Origin: Norana najaformis
Lineage: Eukaryota; Annelida; Clitellata; Crassiclitellata; Hormogastridae
DNA: 64,000 nt
NCBI GenBank assembly: GCA_964023275.1
Contig: OZ029921.1
Coordinates: 17,210,204 to 17,274,203, forward strand
Reading direction: 5' to 3'
Of this stretch, positions 23,633 to 35,389 are shown piece by piece; positions within the stretch are counted from its first letter, which is position 1; every line of letters begins with the position of its first letter. Made by a program: the position numbers and the translations under genes. The notes under the pieces are model-generated. The model ran no database searches, had not been told where the DNA came from, and saw only the letters and a program-made list of their open reading frames with translations.

Positions 23633-26600
23633 ACCAGGGTATATATATAACCCCACAGGATTTCAAAAATTACGAGCAGAAACAAACAAGGTAACAGGAA
23701 CCACCATTATTATTATTTCTTATCTTATTATTACTGCCTTATTGAAATAAATTATATTATTACTACTAATTATATTATCTGTAAAACTATTATTTTGTGA
23801 ACTAATATGATAATTATCCTACAGTTTAATGCTGATAATGCCCAGTAAATTTAGCTCAGACGTCCAGCATACAATACATGCTATATGATGTTAGAATAAT
23901 TTTATTCAAGAAGAATATTCATTTAGTTTGCAATACCATGTGAAGTGCATAAAGCAGCAGGTCCTTGTTGGCTGCCGACAAGTAGATACCTACCAGTGAA
24001 AATCCTTCCATACCTCATTCATTTGTAATGATGTATTCAAAGTTCAAGGTTCATAACAGTACCCCAGAGAATGGCAACTACCCATGGAAAACTCACTGGT
24101 AGACAGCAATGCATTCTGAAGTTGGACTCATGGTTTAGTTTGTGCGGCTCAGAGAATTTGGAAAGGGCCTTGATTGGATGCCCAACAACCAAACAGTTGA
24201 TCAACACCATCATCATCTTCATCGGCACCATCAATCCATCGACGCACGTGGTTATGTCACAAACTCCTGCTTATGACATGTATAGTCAAGAGCAGTGAAG
24301 TCACAGAGGAATTGTAAGAAATGTTTGTTGGCTGATGCATACACACAATAAAAAATGGTAAACCAACAACAAGACAACCTTTCCTTGCAGACTAGACAAT
24401 GAAATCTCATTTTTCACATAGCATACTGTGAACTGAACCCCAGCTGTGGTTAATTCTGAAGAGGTTAAATCTAAATCATGAATTTCAGCCACTGCCTTTC
24501 GCATCACCTGCATTCAGCCAAGAACACTTAACAAATAGACGATTAAAATGAAGAAAAGTGGTTCATAAAATTCAGATATATATATATATCTATATCACAT
24601 TCACATATATACTGGTATAGACATGTATAAATCTATATATACTGTATATAGGCAAAAGTAAATGATGCGAGACAGTAGACTGAAGTTTTTAATGCTCTTA
24701 AACCAAACTAAATAAGTTGCAGGTTAAAGTATAAAAACAGCTTAATCATGGCATTGATTCAGCAGAACACATCAAGTGTTGTGATTAACACATAAGGACC
24801 ATAAGATCCACTGTATCTCTGTTAACATTACAATATCAAGTCATGTATATTAATAACCTTAAACAATGTTTAAGTTTGTCTGCTAAACACATCCACTAAA
24901 GTAAATAATAACCATGTCAAATTATACATAACAAAGTAAGAGTTTTCATAACAGAATAACTTCCACAAATGGCAATCAAATAAATTATTAAATAAATGCT
25001 GACTAAAAGTTAATTTAGATGGACGATTAGCAATTCAAATGAGTATATAAAACACTGGGATACAGGTTAGCAGAATGATAAAGAAACAATCTAACATCTA
25101 AAGGCTATCAATAAATAGTTCTCCAAAAAAATCAGAAATCTAAGAAATCAGTTTTCACTCTACTGGGCTACTTTCTAATAACAAGTGGAATGACATGAGA
25201 AAATCAGAAAAATATAATTTCTTAAATTTAAGAAGAAAAAGATAGAATATTTTTAAGAAAAACACTCACTACTTCTAAAACAAAAACATGTACATATGAC
25301 AAAACAAATAAACCAAAATCACTTTGACATTTTTACAAAAAAATACGCAAGCCAAGTGCCTGCTGACAGGTAGCTGAGAAGATTAGTTAAAGCATATTAC
25401 AACCTCGTACAAATCTACTTTATCAGTGTTTCTCAGCAATTCTGTAAAATTCACAGTAGAACCCAGATGGCATCTAAGCCTCGCTAGCACTCAACAAATC
25501 CAATCTTCTGCATCATAAATTCTTCACGTTACAGATTAAACTCTGCTAGAAATTCACAGTAGCTCTGTAGATTAGAAACTTGCTTAGAAAAATCCATGCT
25601 ACACTCTTTCCAAAGAATGCTAAGAATACACTTACAGCAGTTTATTTTCAGTTGTTTAAAAAAAGTACTTTTTGAAGGTTAATCACACATTTTCAACCGT
25701 TGACCAATACACATTAAGTGGTTAATAATTGATTTTCAACAAGCAAAACAACTAAATGAAGTAATACGATTACATTTCATGGCACTTTGATTTTCCTTTT
25801 GTCTACATTTCCTGGCTTAATGCAGTGAAAATAAGCTCTTATCTGACGCAGCAAGTCAAAAAAAAATAGAAGAAAAAGCAAACCGAAATTCCGTATTAAA
25901 CTAGTGACAATAAACTAAAATATCAAGAAGATACATAATAAAAACAAAACACATAATAAGTAAGAAGCACAGAATGCAACACAGTGCAATGTAATTAACC
26001 ATAAAATTTATACAGTGCCCCAAAATAAGCAATCCAAATGAGAGTTCTCCAAAAAATTACAACAGTACAGCCAGATCGTCAAAGATGGAGGGAGATTCAC
26101 TTAAAGATGATTAAAGTTGAAGAAATGTCAGTTACCGACACAAAAAACTAATTGGAATAAACTTTCCACACAGGAAACAGAATTGGATTCCTTTTTATAG
26201 AATTGGAGGAAATTTCTATGACAGAAATAGAAGTAATTCCTTTACAGCCAGCAGAATAGGAAGGAACTTAGATATCAACAAAAAATTTCATGCATGACAA
26301 TTTTAAAGATTTGTTTATAAAAAAAGAATTGGAGGCAGATTTGTAGATAGTTAACAGCATCTGGGGTAAAATGCCTATACAGACACCAGAAATGAAGGAA
26401 ATTCTTTACAGATAACAAACTAAGAGGAAAACTTAACATAGAAAACAGAACTGGGTGATGAATGCTTTACAAAATTGGACAAAGACTTGCTGTCTGACAC
26501 TAGAGTTGTACGAAAATATGTTTACACACAAACGATCTGCAGAGAGATTCATTTCAAAATAAAATGCAAAGGGGTCTTAGTACCCATTTTACTGACCAAC

Positions 26601-26801
26601 ACAAAATATCAACTCATTACACAGAAAAAATGGCACAGTTGAACAACGAACAAGCAAATGCAGATGCATCGATTGACATCAGAAGCAGCACCAGAAAAAT
26701 TCAACAATGCAGTTCAACAGCTAACAAGAAAGTGCAGATTAAGAAAATATATATATCAGCACCATGACTAAATCCAGCAGTTGCCAGTACAGCAACAACA
26801 C

Positions 26802-29800
26802 TCAACAAGAACACTTTGACTTTTCTGATTTGAAAAATGGGTCACCATTCTGTTTGCCAGCACGCAATCCAAGGACGCCAGACTTGTCGACAGTGGATTC
26901 AATCCGAAGCATCACCTTGTTGAGAAGGCATTCCATCGCTTTGCTTACATTCAACCCAGTGGCAGCACTCGTCTCAAAGTATGGCAACCTTCCAAAAGAA
27001 ATCCTGTTATTTTGAGTATATTTTCAGCTTTTTTCTCTTTAAATATTACTCATTTTGAAACAGAATCACAGTCTAACTTATTTACAACCTTCCTCAAAGT
27101 GACAGTAAACAATACAACCAAATTTTTTAAAGTAACTGACTGCCCCAGGTAAGTAGTGCAGAAAATCATGTGGTTAAAGAATTACAAAACTCCTTTTTCA
27201 CACAATACCATAAATAAAATTCTTAGCTAAAAAATGAACCAACCCTAACATTAATACTTAAATACTTTTATCTTTTATAGGAAATCAGCTTAGAAATTTT
27301 TCATACAGTGTGTATTGCCTGATCAACAAACAGTTTCACTTAGCATCAGCAAAGAAATCAGTCATTAATAGTTACCCATATTTTTCGCTCAGTTCTTTGA
27401 TGCTAGCTTCCTTGACAACATGAGGCTCCAAGTCTGCCTTGTTGGCACAGAGCACAACATCTGGGGTGTCACAGTATGCATGGGTCTGAAGCTGCGTCAT
27501 CCAATCGCGTAAATTAACGAAAGACTGTTCATTGGTCAAATCAAACAGTAGCAGAAAACCCATGGCATCGCGTAGGAATGCTGTCGTCAAACTCCGATAT
27601 CTGATATTAGGATACAGATAAAAACAAAATCAACCCAAAGACTGAAACAAACTTAGAAATGTTAAAAGATTACATTCTTGTTTGTTCTCTGTACAGTTAT
27701 GGTTTATTAATTTTAAATATGCAACAATGATCTGACTATTTTCCCTGTGTCAGATGTTTAATTTCTAATGGCCACTGAAAATGATCATTTTTCTGAATAA
27801 AACCACAAGGGCAGAGTTTATCCAGTTGTCCAATTCACACCGTTACATCCGTGTGCTTAACTGGTAGTGTATCTGGACTTAGCCCTTAACAACATGCTCG
27901 ATGATGGTGAACTCATTTGCCTTGCCTACCCATCCCTTCATTCGCTTTCCTATCAGTAACAACCAGAAAATCCCAGTAACTATAGACAAACCCAGAGAAG
28001 CATCTAAAGTAACAGTTTCTAAATTTCATTAATTAAAAAATATGTAAAATAAGATACTGATAACAGTAGAACAGCAATAAATTTATAAAATTAATTAACA
28101 GATCACTTGTTACCTCTCTTGACCAGCAGTATCCCATAACTGAAGGTATATTCTCTGACTCCGGCTCGGTGTTCCGTCACCGCTGGCCACCTTGTGTACC
28201 TAAAGACAGCACAGATCAGTTCATCAGTCAGGCAAACACACAAGAATCAGTGCACCCACTTAACAAAGTATGCATTTTAATATGACTTAAACTGTCAATA
28301 CTAAATAACTGTAATAAAACAGTAAGTCAGCAAAAAGAGGTTCCTGGGCAAAAAAACTTAGGGACCCACTGCTCTAGAGATATGTAGCAAGACACCATCT
28401 TTATTTAAAAATAAGATTTTATTTCCTAAGATTATGACCGAAACATAACTCATGCAGAGTAACAAGAGTAACAAAATCTGTAATAATAAATAAGTAAGGA
28501 AGGAACTTTTAGTTCAATTTAAATTTAAAATATTTTTATTGAAGTTAAGTTTTTCTGAGACACATTGTATAGTTTCCATTTTCTCATAAAGGGTCTTAAA
28601 TGCCAAATCTTGTAGAGTTATTTACGCATTTTTGATTCAATCTTATATACTTACACATACAGAGTTATGCATCCTTATACAACATATTGGTAATATGAAT
28701 GTATGCAAGAATGACCAGAAAACCTCAGGAAGCCAACCCACAACAAGCAGACAGGAGGCCACAACCTACCTAGAGGGAGAAGGGATCAAACAGCAGGAGT
28801 GTTCAACATTTGACTATCGTCCGCCCGTCCTCCGAGGTTTCCAGTCGGTCGCTACTGCCCGTCCACCAAAGGCATTGCATCAGCCACGACAGACCGTCAG
28901 CCTAGGCGTCTGGCTCAGCTAAATGTTGTGATCTATTAAAATCTGCCGACTTTGGAATCTTCTCTGTTTTGTATATTTTTCTGCCCTACAACCGTCCACC
29001 AAAGCGTCGTTGACCGCCCTTCCGCGCCAAGCGTCCGGCCGGTCGTCGACCGCCCTTCCGCGCTAAGCGTCCGGCCGGTCGTCGACCGCCCTTCTATATT
29101 GCAAAGCCATACGGCCATCTGGGATGTGAAGATTCCTTCCGGCACGGTCCACACAACACATCTGGCCAAACAGCTGGTCACCACTCATCAACAGTCTCAC
29201 GGTGCGCGCTGTCTGAACTCCGAACTCTAGCCTCTTTATGAGGGATTCTTAATACAAGGGCAAGGCATGAATGACACCTCCACCTACTGGTCTGTAGTCG
29301 CGGGTATATCACAGACCTGATTCGGTCTGCTATGTAAGTAGCTCTTTGTTTATATAGTACAGACACTCTTGGTTAGTAGGCCTATTTCATTTTTTTGACC
29401 TGTGTACTTAATTTGATAGCTCTATTCTCTTTAGATTCGACCGTTTGCGATTAAGTAAATTGTCAAAACAAAAATTATCTGCCAGCGGCTTTTTGGCTAG
29501 AAAAACAACTCGAGTGGCTAAACGAATAAAACCAATTCTGAACTGCCGTCTTTGGACACAATACGCAAACTGTTGTGTTAAAGGAAGCTTTACATAACGT
29601 GTCAAATCCAAAACCGTTGTTTGCAATAAGCTACTGTGACGTTTCGCACTGGTCCGCTTCCAAATTAGTCAGGCGGCCGAGGCGTTGGTCTGTCCGAAAA
29701 CTCCACGAGGATGACCAAATACCAGCGCCTACCTACTGCTAGTCCGTGGGGCAAGGCTCCTGAGGTCCCCAAGAGACTGAATAACGAAGTCGACAGAGCG

Positions 29801-32800
29801 TCAATCAGATTTATTTGTAAAACAACACTAGTCACTAAACAGACTCGCAAAACGGCAATCGAACCCTCTACGCACAAGAAGGGTAAGTCACTCTCTCTCT
29901 CCCTCTCTCTCTCTACACACACACACACATGCAACTCCCTCTTTCCTTTATACAGTTCCCTAGTACGAGGCTGAGGAGGGAGTCCGAACCGTGGCCGGGC
30001 CAACCTCTTGAGGCTGAGGAGGGAGTCCGGACAGTGGCTGGGCCGACCACTCGAGGCTGAGGGGAGTCCGATCCGTGGATGGGCCAAACTCTCGAGGCTG
30101 AGGAGGGAGTCGGAACCGTGGATGGGCCGACCACTCGAGGCTGAGTAGGGAGTCCGGACCATGGCTGGGCCAACAACTTGAGGCTGAGGAGGGAGTCCGA
30201 ACCGTGGATGGGCCGACCACTCGAGGCTGAGTAGGGAGTCCGGACCGTGGCTGGGCCAACCACTCGAGGCTGAGGAGGGAGTCCGGACCATGGCTGGGCC
30301 AACCACTCGAGGCTGAGGAGGGAGTCCGAACCGTGGTTGGGCGGACCACTCGAGGCTGAGTAGGGAGTCCGGACCGTGGCTGGGCCAACCACTTGAGGCT
30401 GAGGAGGGAGTCTGAACCGTGGCTGGGCTGACCACTCGAGGCTGAGGAGGGAGTCTGAACCGTGGATGGGCCAACCACTCGAGGCTGAGTAGGGAGTCCG
30501 GACCGTGGCTGGGCCAACCTCTCGAGGCTGAGGAGGGAGTCCGAACCGTGGCTGGGCCGACCAATCGAGGCTGAGTAGGGAGTCCGGACCGTGGCTGGGC
30601 CAACCACTTGAGGCTGAGGAGGGAGTCCGGACCGTGGCTGGGCCAACCACTCGAGGCTGAGGAGGGAGTCCGAACCGTGGTTGGGCGGACCACTCGAGGC
30701 TGAGTAGGGAGTCCGGACCGTGGCTGGGCCGACCACTCGAGGCTGAGGAGGGGTTTACCGCCACACTACTGAGCTTCAGAAAAACTTCACAAAGGTGGAA
30801 AAGTAGTACGCGTGAAAGGCAACGCTCATGTCGATTTAACCACTGCAGCTGTGGTAAACGATAAAAGTTGGATTATATTTAAAATGAGACATGACACTTT
30901 ATGTCGATTCTGTTACAGAATGTTGGAATATATATAAGCGGCACTTTCTGCATTTGTTCATTCATTCTGTCAATTCTTTGATGTCATTCAGGTCTAAACT
31001 TAATACTCAACTCTTTCAACTTGTTTACCCACTGTAACCTAAATTCTGGTTTCTCAGACTAATAGGAATTTGATCTGGCTTCTCGAATGGATTATGATTT
31101 TGTTTATGATTTCTAATCTGAAGCAGCCATTGACTGATGCCTTGGGCATTATGATAACGGCATTACAGAAGTCATTAGATTAGATTAGATTTTCAAGATG
31201 TTTCAGGAATTGACCATACAGTTTTTTTAAGCCTAACAGATGTGCATCGGAAAAATCAACCTGGATCATATATACGATTGTTGGCAATTGCACAAAGGGC
31301 CGTCCATGAAGGACGTCCGAAAAGGGTTGAAGAAGGGGTCACTCAAATGGAGACAATGGGAGAGGGCTATGCCCAATGTGAATATCCCAATGTAAATTGT
31401 TATTTCAGTATACACCCTGTGCTTCAAACACCAATTTCAGTCAGACAGCAGTCCGTACTGCGTTGGATCTAAATTATTAGAATCCCACTGCTGGACAAGG
31501 CAGTATCGAAGTAACCCACTACCTATCTCAGTCAGCCCTGCAAACTCAACAGAGAAGCCTAATCTATATGCCTTTAATGCTCTGTTTGAGTGCGGACGTT
31601 GGCAAAGGGAATGAGATATAATGCCAAATGCGGACAAATGCAGACGAGGTTAGGAAAGGTCGAAAGTAAGTCTTTGTGGATGTCCTCTATGGACGATCGA
31701 AATCACAAACTAGATATAATCTTAATACAAGTTTAACTTGTCCTGATCGTCTTTTCTTTCTATACAAATGCAAATTTATAGCTCTTTAGTTTAGGCCCAA
31801 AAGATATGCATTCTTACACGAACATAGCTGAGGTCTCAAATATTACTGCTCACGTGGTAGGTCAATACGCGCATGGTGAAAAAAATTAGAGGGAACATTG
31901 CTGGCAAAATCTTCTCAATATAATCTCCTTGCTTGGTGAATGACAATTACAAGACCTAGATCTAGGAGCTTGAGCAGTAACAGTCAACAGATGTGCTGCT
32001 TCCCTGACAGTGACTTCAGTTGGATCCACTGCAGCAGCCACCTACTAAGTGATGAACAGGATTCTTGCCAAGGTTTTTACTAGATCAATGTCGCTTTCTC
32101 ATACTTTCTGATACATTAGCACACCATTGTGTTCATCAGCTGTATTTTATTGTTACTGCTTAACTCCAATTCTACAGTGATGTCTAGAACTTCCATCTCT
32201 TTTCTTCATCTCTTAAGATGTGTTCCTTGGACTCTGTCCTAAAGGCTTTTAGTTCCATTTTCCATGTTATAAAGATTGAAAAATTAGTCTAGCATATTTA
32301 AGTCAACAGAAATTTAACACTGATTATTATCAAGAGAGCCACATCTACACTAGACTTTCCATTCACCAAGTAAATGACCAAAGGAAGGAAAAACAACATA
32401 CAATGTGAAACTTTCATGGAGCTGTGCAACCTCTAAATATTATCCAATTTACATCGAACTGCACCTGATTTATTATTTTATATATTGGACTTGCAGTATT
32501 TATATATTGGCATCTTCCAGTATTCAAAAACTGAAACTTTACTTTTTACCATACCAGCATGGACCACCCTAAAGTGCATCTTTCCAGTTTCTAGGAAAAA
32601 GGATAAATAAATGAATATATCTGCCTGCCTTTTCTAACAAAGTTCATCTGAAGCTCTTTGTAACATTTCAGTGATCTGGCTTTCCAGGCTTGTATAATCT
32701 CCAGACAATGGTTGACTAGTGTACAGTGTACCAAGCCCTAACAGGTTAGTCTCTGAAGAACATACTCCCCTAAACTACCTATACAACTGATGCCCTTGCA

Positions 32801-35389
32801 ATCAACTGTCTACCTCATCAAGACCAGTTGGATAATGACCTATCACTGCAGCTGTTTTCTGCTCAGATTCCCTACTTGACAATTCATCACAAATTAATAC
32901 ATACAATGGATACAAATCATAGTGGCTTAAGTCTTTCCATATTCATTCATACAGCCTTATACTGCCTACACAACTGATGCCCTTACAATCAACTGTCTAC
33001 CTCATCAAGACCAGTTGGATAATGACCTATCACTGCAGCTGTTTTCTGCTCAGATTCCTTACCTGACAATTCATCACAAATTAATACATACAATGGATAC
33101 AAATCATAGTGGCTTAAGTCTTTCCATATTCATTCATACAGCCCTATACTGCCTACACAACTGATGCCCTTACAATCAACTGTCTACCTCATCAAGACCA
33201 GTTGGATAATGACCTATCACTGCAGCTGTTTTCTGCTCAGATTCCCTACTTGACAATTCATCACAAATTAATACATACAATGGATACAAATCATAGTGGC
33301 TTAAGTCTTTCCATATTCATTCATACAGCCTTATACTGCCTACACAACTGATGCCCTTACAATCAACTGTCTACCTCATCAAGACCAGTTGGATAATGAC
33401 CTATCACTGCAGCTGTTTTCTGCTCAGATTCCTTACCTGACAATTCATCACAAATTAATACATACAATGGATACAAATCATAGTGGCTTAAGTCTTTCCA
33501 TATTCATTCATACAGCCCTATACTGCCTACACAACTGATGCCCTTACAATCAACTGTCTACCTCATCAAGACCAGTTGGATAATGACCTCTCATTGCAGC
33601 TGTTTTCTGCTCAGATTCCTTACTTGACAATTCATTACAAATTAATACATACAATGGATACAAATCATAGTGGCTTAAGTCTTTCCATATTCATTCATAC
33701 AGCCTTATACTGCCTACACAATCAATTGTCTACCTCATCAAGAGCAGTTGGATAATGAATTAGAATGTCATTGCAGCAGTTTTCCGCTCAGATTCCTTAC
33801 TTGACAGTTCATCACATATGCCTGATGGATACAAATCGTAGTGGCTTAAGTCTTTCCATATTCATTCCATAATTCTACGTACTGCTGGCACATCCTATAA
33901 AGAAGGTTTGCCAAGAAAGTGGCAAAAATGAAATGATGTGAGGAGCGACATGGATTTGCTAATCAAAGTTAGCAAATTACCACAAGAAATGAAGGTAATT
34001 TCAATGGAGAGAAAACTTGAAGGACCAATTTCATTTCCCATAATTTTAATAAGTAGGTTTTCTAAAGGGTTCTGTTAGAAAATGTCATGAGGACAGGATT
34101 GGGTCAAAACTGAACTAAAATTATTTGACACCATTCATGATCTGTCCCTGAAAAAAATATTACCTTGCTGAAACTAATGTTTTACTTAGAACTTAACATT
34201 TACCATGACTCAGAAAACTGGCCTAAATTCATGTGACATCATTTATGGGCAGGCTCTGATAAAGAAATTACAATACTAAAATTAATGTTTCTATTGCTTA
34301 ACATTTAACATGGATCACATAAACATTACCACTCAAATAAAAGTAACCAAACCAATGGTATACTTACAATGCGCTTTTCTCTAAAGTCAATACCAACAGT
34401 CGAAATGAACTTGCTGTTGAATTGTCCATCTGTATAGTGATACAGGAATGTTGTTTTTCCAACACCAGAATCACCTGAACATGTTGACAGTACATAAATA
34501 TTCATGCCCAAACATCAGCAGGTACATCATCAGCCCAATATAGTGACATTGCCATAATTTAATTGCGGCCGCAGTGGCTGAAAATATCTTGCATTGACAG
34601 CAATGCTACACTGAGACAAAAAGCAAAACAGATTTTAAACGCAGTTACAGTGTAATGTAAAGTTATGAATATATGCTTCTTCAAAATATCTATTCAAAAG
34701 CACTAAGTGAAATACAACATATCACTTTTGAGACAACCCAGCTGATCCTGGGTTGACTCAGATTTAACAAACCCTTTGGCTTGACATATGCTCTTAAGGA
34801 CTAGCACAACTAAAAAGAAGTATTCTGCAATAAACAGACCTTACTTCACTTAACACCTAATGCATTCAAACTGTAGCATAACACATATCCTTCATCTTTA
34901 TGGGTTCTGAAAGTGCAGTCTGCACGAAGAGGAATACTATTCTTTAGTGTCCATTTTTCATATGGCATGCAAGCTGTTTTCATCACCAACTCCATTATAA
35001 TTGCTTTTAGTTGGAATAATAAACGGTCACCCTGACTCTATAAATATATTTACATTTTATGACTACTGTGCTGAATTATCATTCCTAAAGGTGCAGAACA
35101 TTCTTAATTACAAGACTATTTCAAATACACAATAAAGTACACAAATCTGCATCTGAATCAAAAGAAATCACTACACAACCAAGTAATTACAAGTAAACAC
35201 TTGTAATCAAACCATATAAATTTTCTCATCAGTTAATAATAAGAAAAGCCATACATAGATGTGTTCTAGAAACAAACATATTGGATAAAAACCTGAAAAT
35301 CAAAGTAGTTTAACACTTAATGAAGTTAAAAGTTTTAACTTACCAAGAGCTAAAAACTTAATTAGATAATCATAATCTTGCCCAGACAT
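26802..35389 (-). CDS. Rab27: Rab27 small GTPase (complete, five coding exons)
   Basis: Minus-strand coding exons are 35344-35389, 34368-34474, 28114-28199, 27376-27600 and 26802-26988. All have GT-AG borders and matching phases, and total 651 bases (216 residues plus TGA). The protein starts [20 protein letters not shown] and has the P loop GDSGVGKT, switch I ([14 protein letters not shown]), the Rab27-type insertion before strand 3 ([18 protein letters not shown]), DTAGQE, NKAD and ETSAA. It ends KCSC, a CXC-type double-geranylgeranylation site. The insertion, FDLTNEQSF and the C-terminal CXC identify Rab27 and not Rab8, Rab10 or Rab3. In the family, GTP-bound Rab27 recruits Slp/Slac2 effectors to dock secretory granules and exosome-bearing endosomes. 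A TTGTAG acceptor just upstream of the ATG suggests a separate 5' UTR exon. Confidence 0.96.
29007..29094. repeat. 36-bp GC-rich tandem repeat (~2.4 copies)
   Basis: The unit CGTCGACCGCCCTTCCGCGC followed by CAAGCGTCCGGCCGGT is directly repeated. The second copy has CTAAGCG for CAAGCG, and a third is cut short after CGTCGACCGCCC. Confidence 0.85.
29889..29932. repeat. (CT)n(CA)n compound microsatellite
   Basis: CTCTCTCT runs into ACACACACAC just before the 43-bp minisatellite. Confidence 0.9.
29967..30753. repeat. 43-bp minisatellite, 18 copies plus a partial
   Basis: The unit starts GAGGCTGAGGAGGGAGTCCG and ends GGGCCAACCACTC. One copy (the third) lacks three bases. Two variant classes alternate: GAGG..GAACCGTGG and GAGT..GGACCGTGG. 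Copies 8-10 and 16-18 match as blocks, so amplification involved multi-unit steps. Because 43 leaves remainder 1 on division by 3 and the unit has no minus-strand stop, all three minus frames stay open for 258-342 codons with the same peptide cycle. Those ORFs are artefacts of the repeat. Confidence 0.95.
30930..31195 (+). mobile_element. LINE 3' tail, (TTAGA)n-ended family
   Basis: ATTCTGTCAATTCTTTGATG, then GATTATGATTTTG, CATTGACTGATGCCTTGGGC, ATTATGATAACGGCA and TTAGATTAGATTAGAT match the copy at 53560-53995. A 57400-57530 piece is also similar. Non-coding, 5'-truncated. Confidence 0.7.
32784..33875. repeat. 187-bp tandem array, five full copies plus a diverged sixth
   Basis: Copies start at 32784, 32971, 33158, 33345, 33532 and 33719. 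The unit begins CAACTGATGCCCTTACAATC and ends CATACAGCC(T/C)TATACTGCCTA. Copies 1 and 3 share GATTCCCTACTTGAC plus CAGCCTTATAC, while copies 2 and 4 share GATTCCTTACCTGAC plus CAGCCCTATAC. The functional duplication unit was therefore a 374-bp dimer. Copy 5 is intermediate, and copy 6 has an internal deletion and several changes. Confidence 0.95.

Larger units (their letters stand above)
19944..26801. other. Intergenic region with Shroom and Rab27 3' UTRs
   Basis: No protein-coding ORF is recognisable. It contains a tRNA-derived SINE, a LINE 3' tip and several microsatellites, listed separately, and long AT-rich stretches. Shroom (+) and Rab27 (-) converge here. No canonical AATAAA was found soon after the Shroom stop. 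On the minus strand, AATAAA-type signals for Rab27 occur at 25641-25646 and 23901-23906; which one is used cannot be told. Confidence 0.6.
28735..30775. other. GC-rich block of foreign composition
   Basis: The composition switches abruptly from AT-rich intron to CG-dinucleotide-rich sequence (CGTCCGCCCGTCCTCCGAGG, CGGTCGTCGACC) and back again after about 30775. It includes a 36-bp tandem repeat, unrecognised non-repetitive sequence (29230-29880), a CT/CA microsatellite and the 43-bp minisatellite. No convincing gene is visible and the ends are not defined; an inserted element or a local expansion are both possible. Confidence 0.5.
28200..34367. other. Large Rab27 intron full of repeats
   Basis: This roughly 6.2-kb intron lies between the exon that ends REKRI and the exon that starts VHKVASGD. 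It holds a GC-rich block (about 28735-30775) with 36-bp and 43-bp tandem repeats, a LINE tail (30930-31195) and a 187-bp tandem array (32784-33875). Between them (31200-32780 and 33876-34367) I see nothing beyond AT-rich unique-looking DNA. Confidence 0.75.

Noticed and set aside
23344-23694. 116-codon plus ORF and its Ser-rich minus partner
   Set aside because: Produced by the trinucleotide microsatellite at 23510-23632.
29665-30764. Long minus-strand ORFs of 258-342 codons
   Set aside because: They are the 43-bp minisatellite read in its three frames; all give the same repeating [10 protein letters not shown]-type peptide and have no other protein features.
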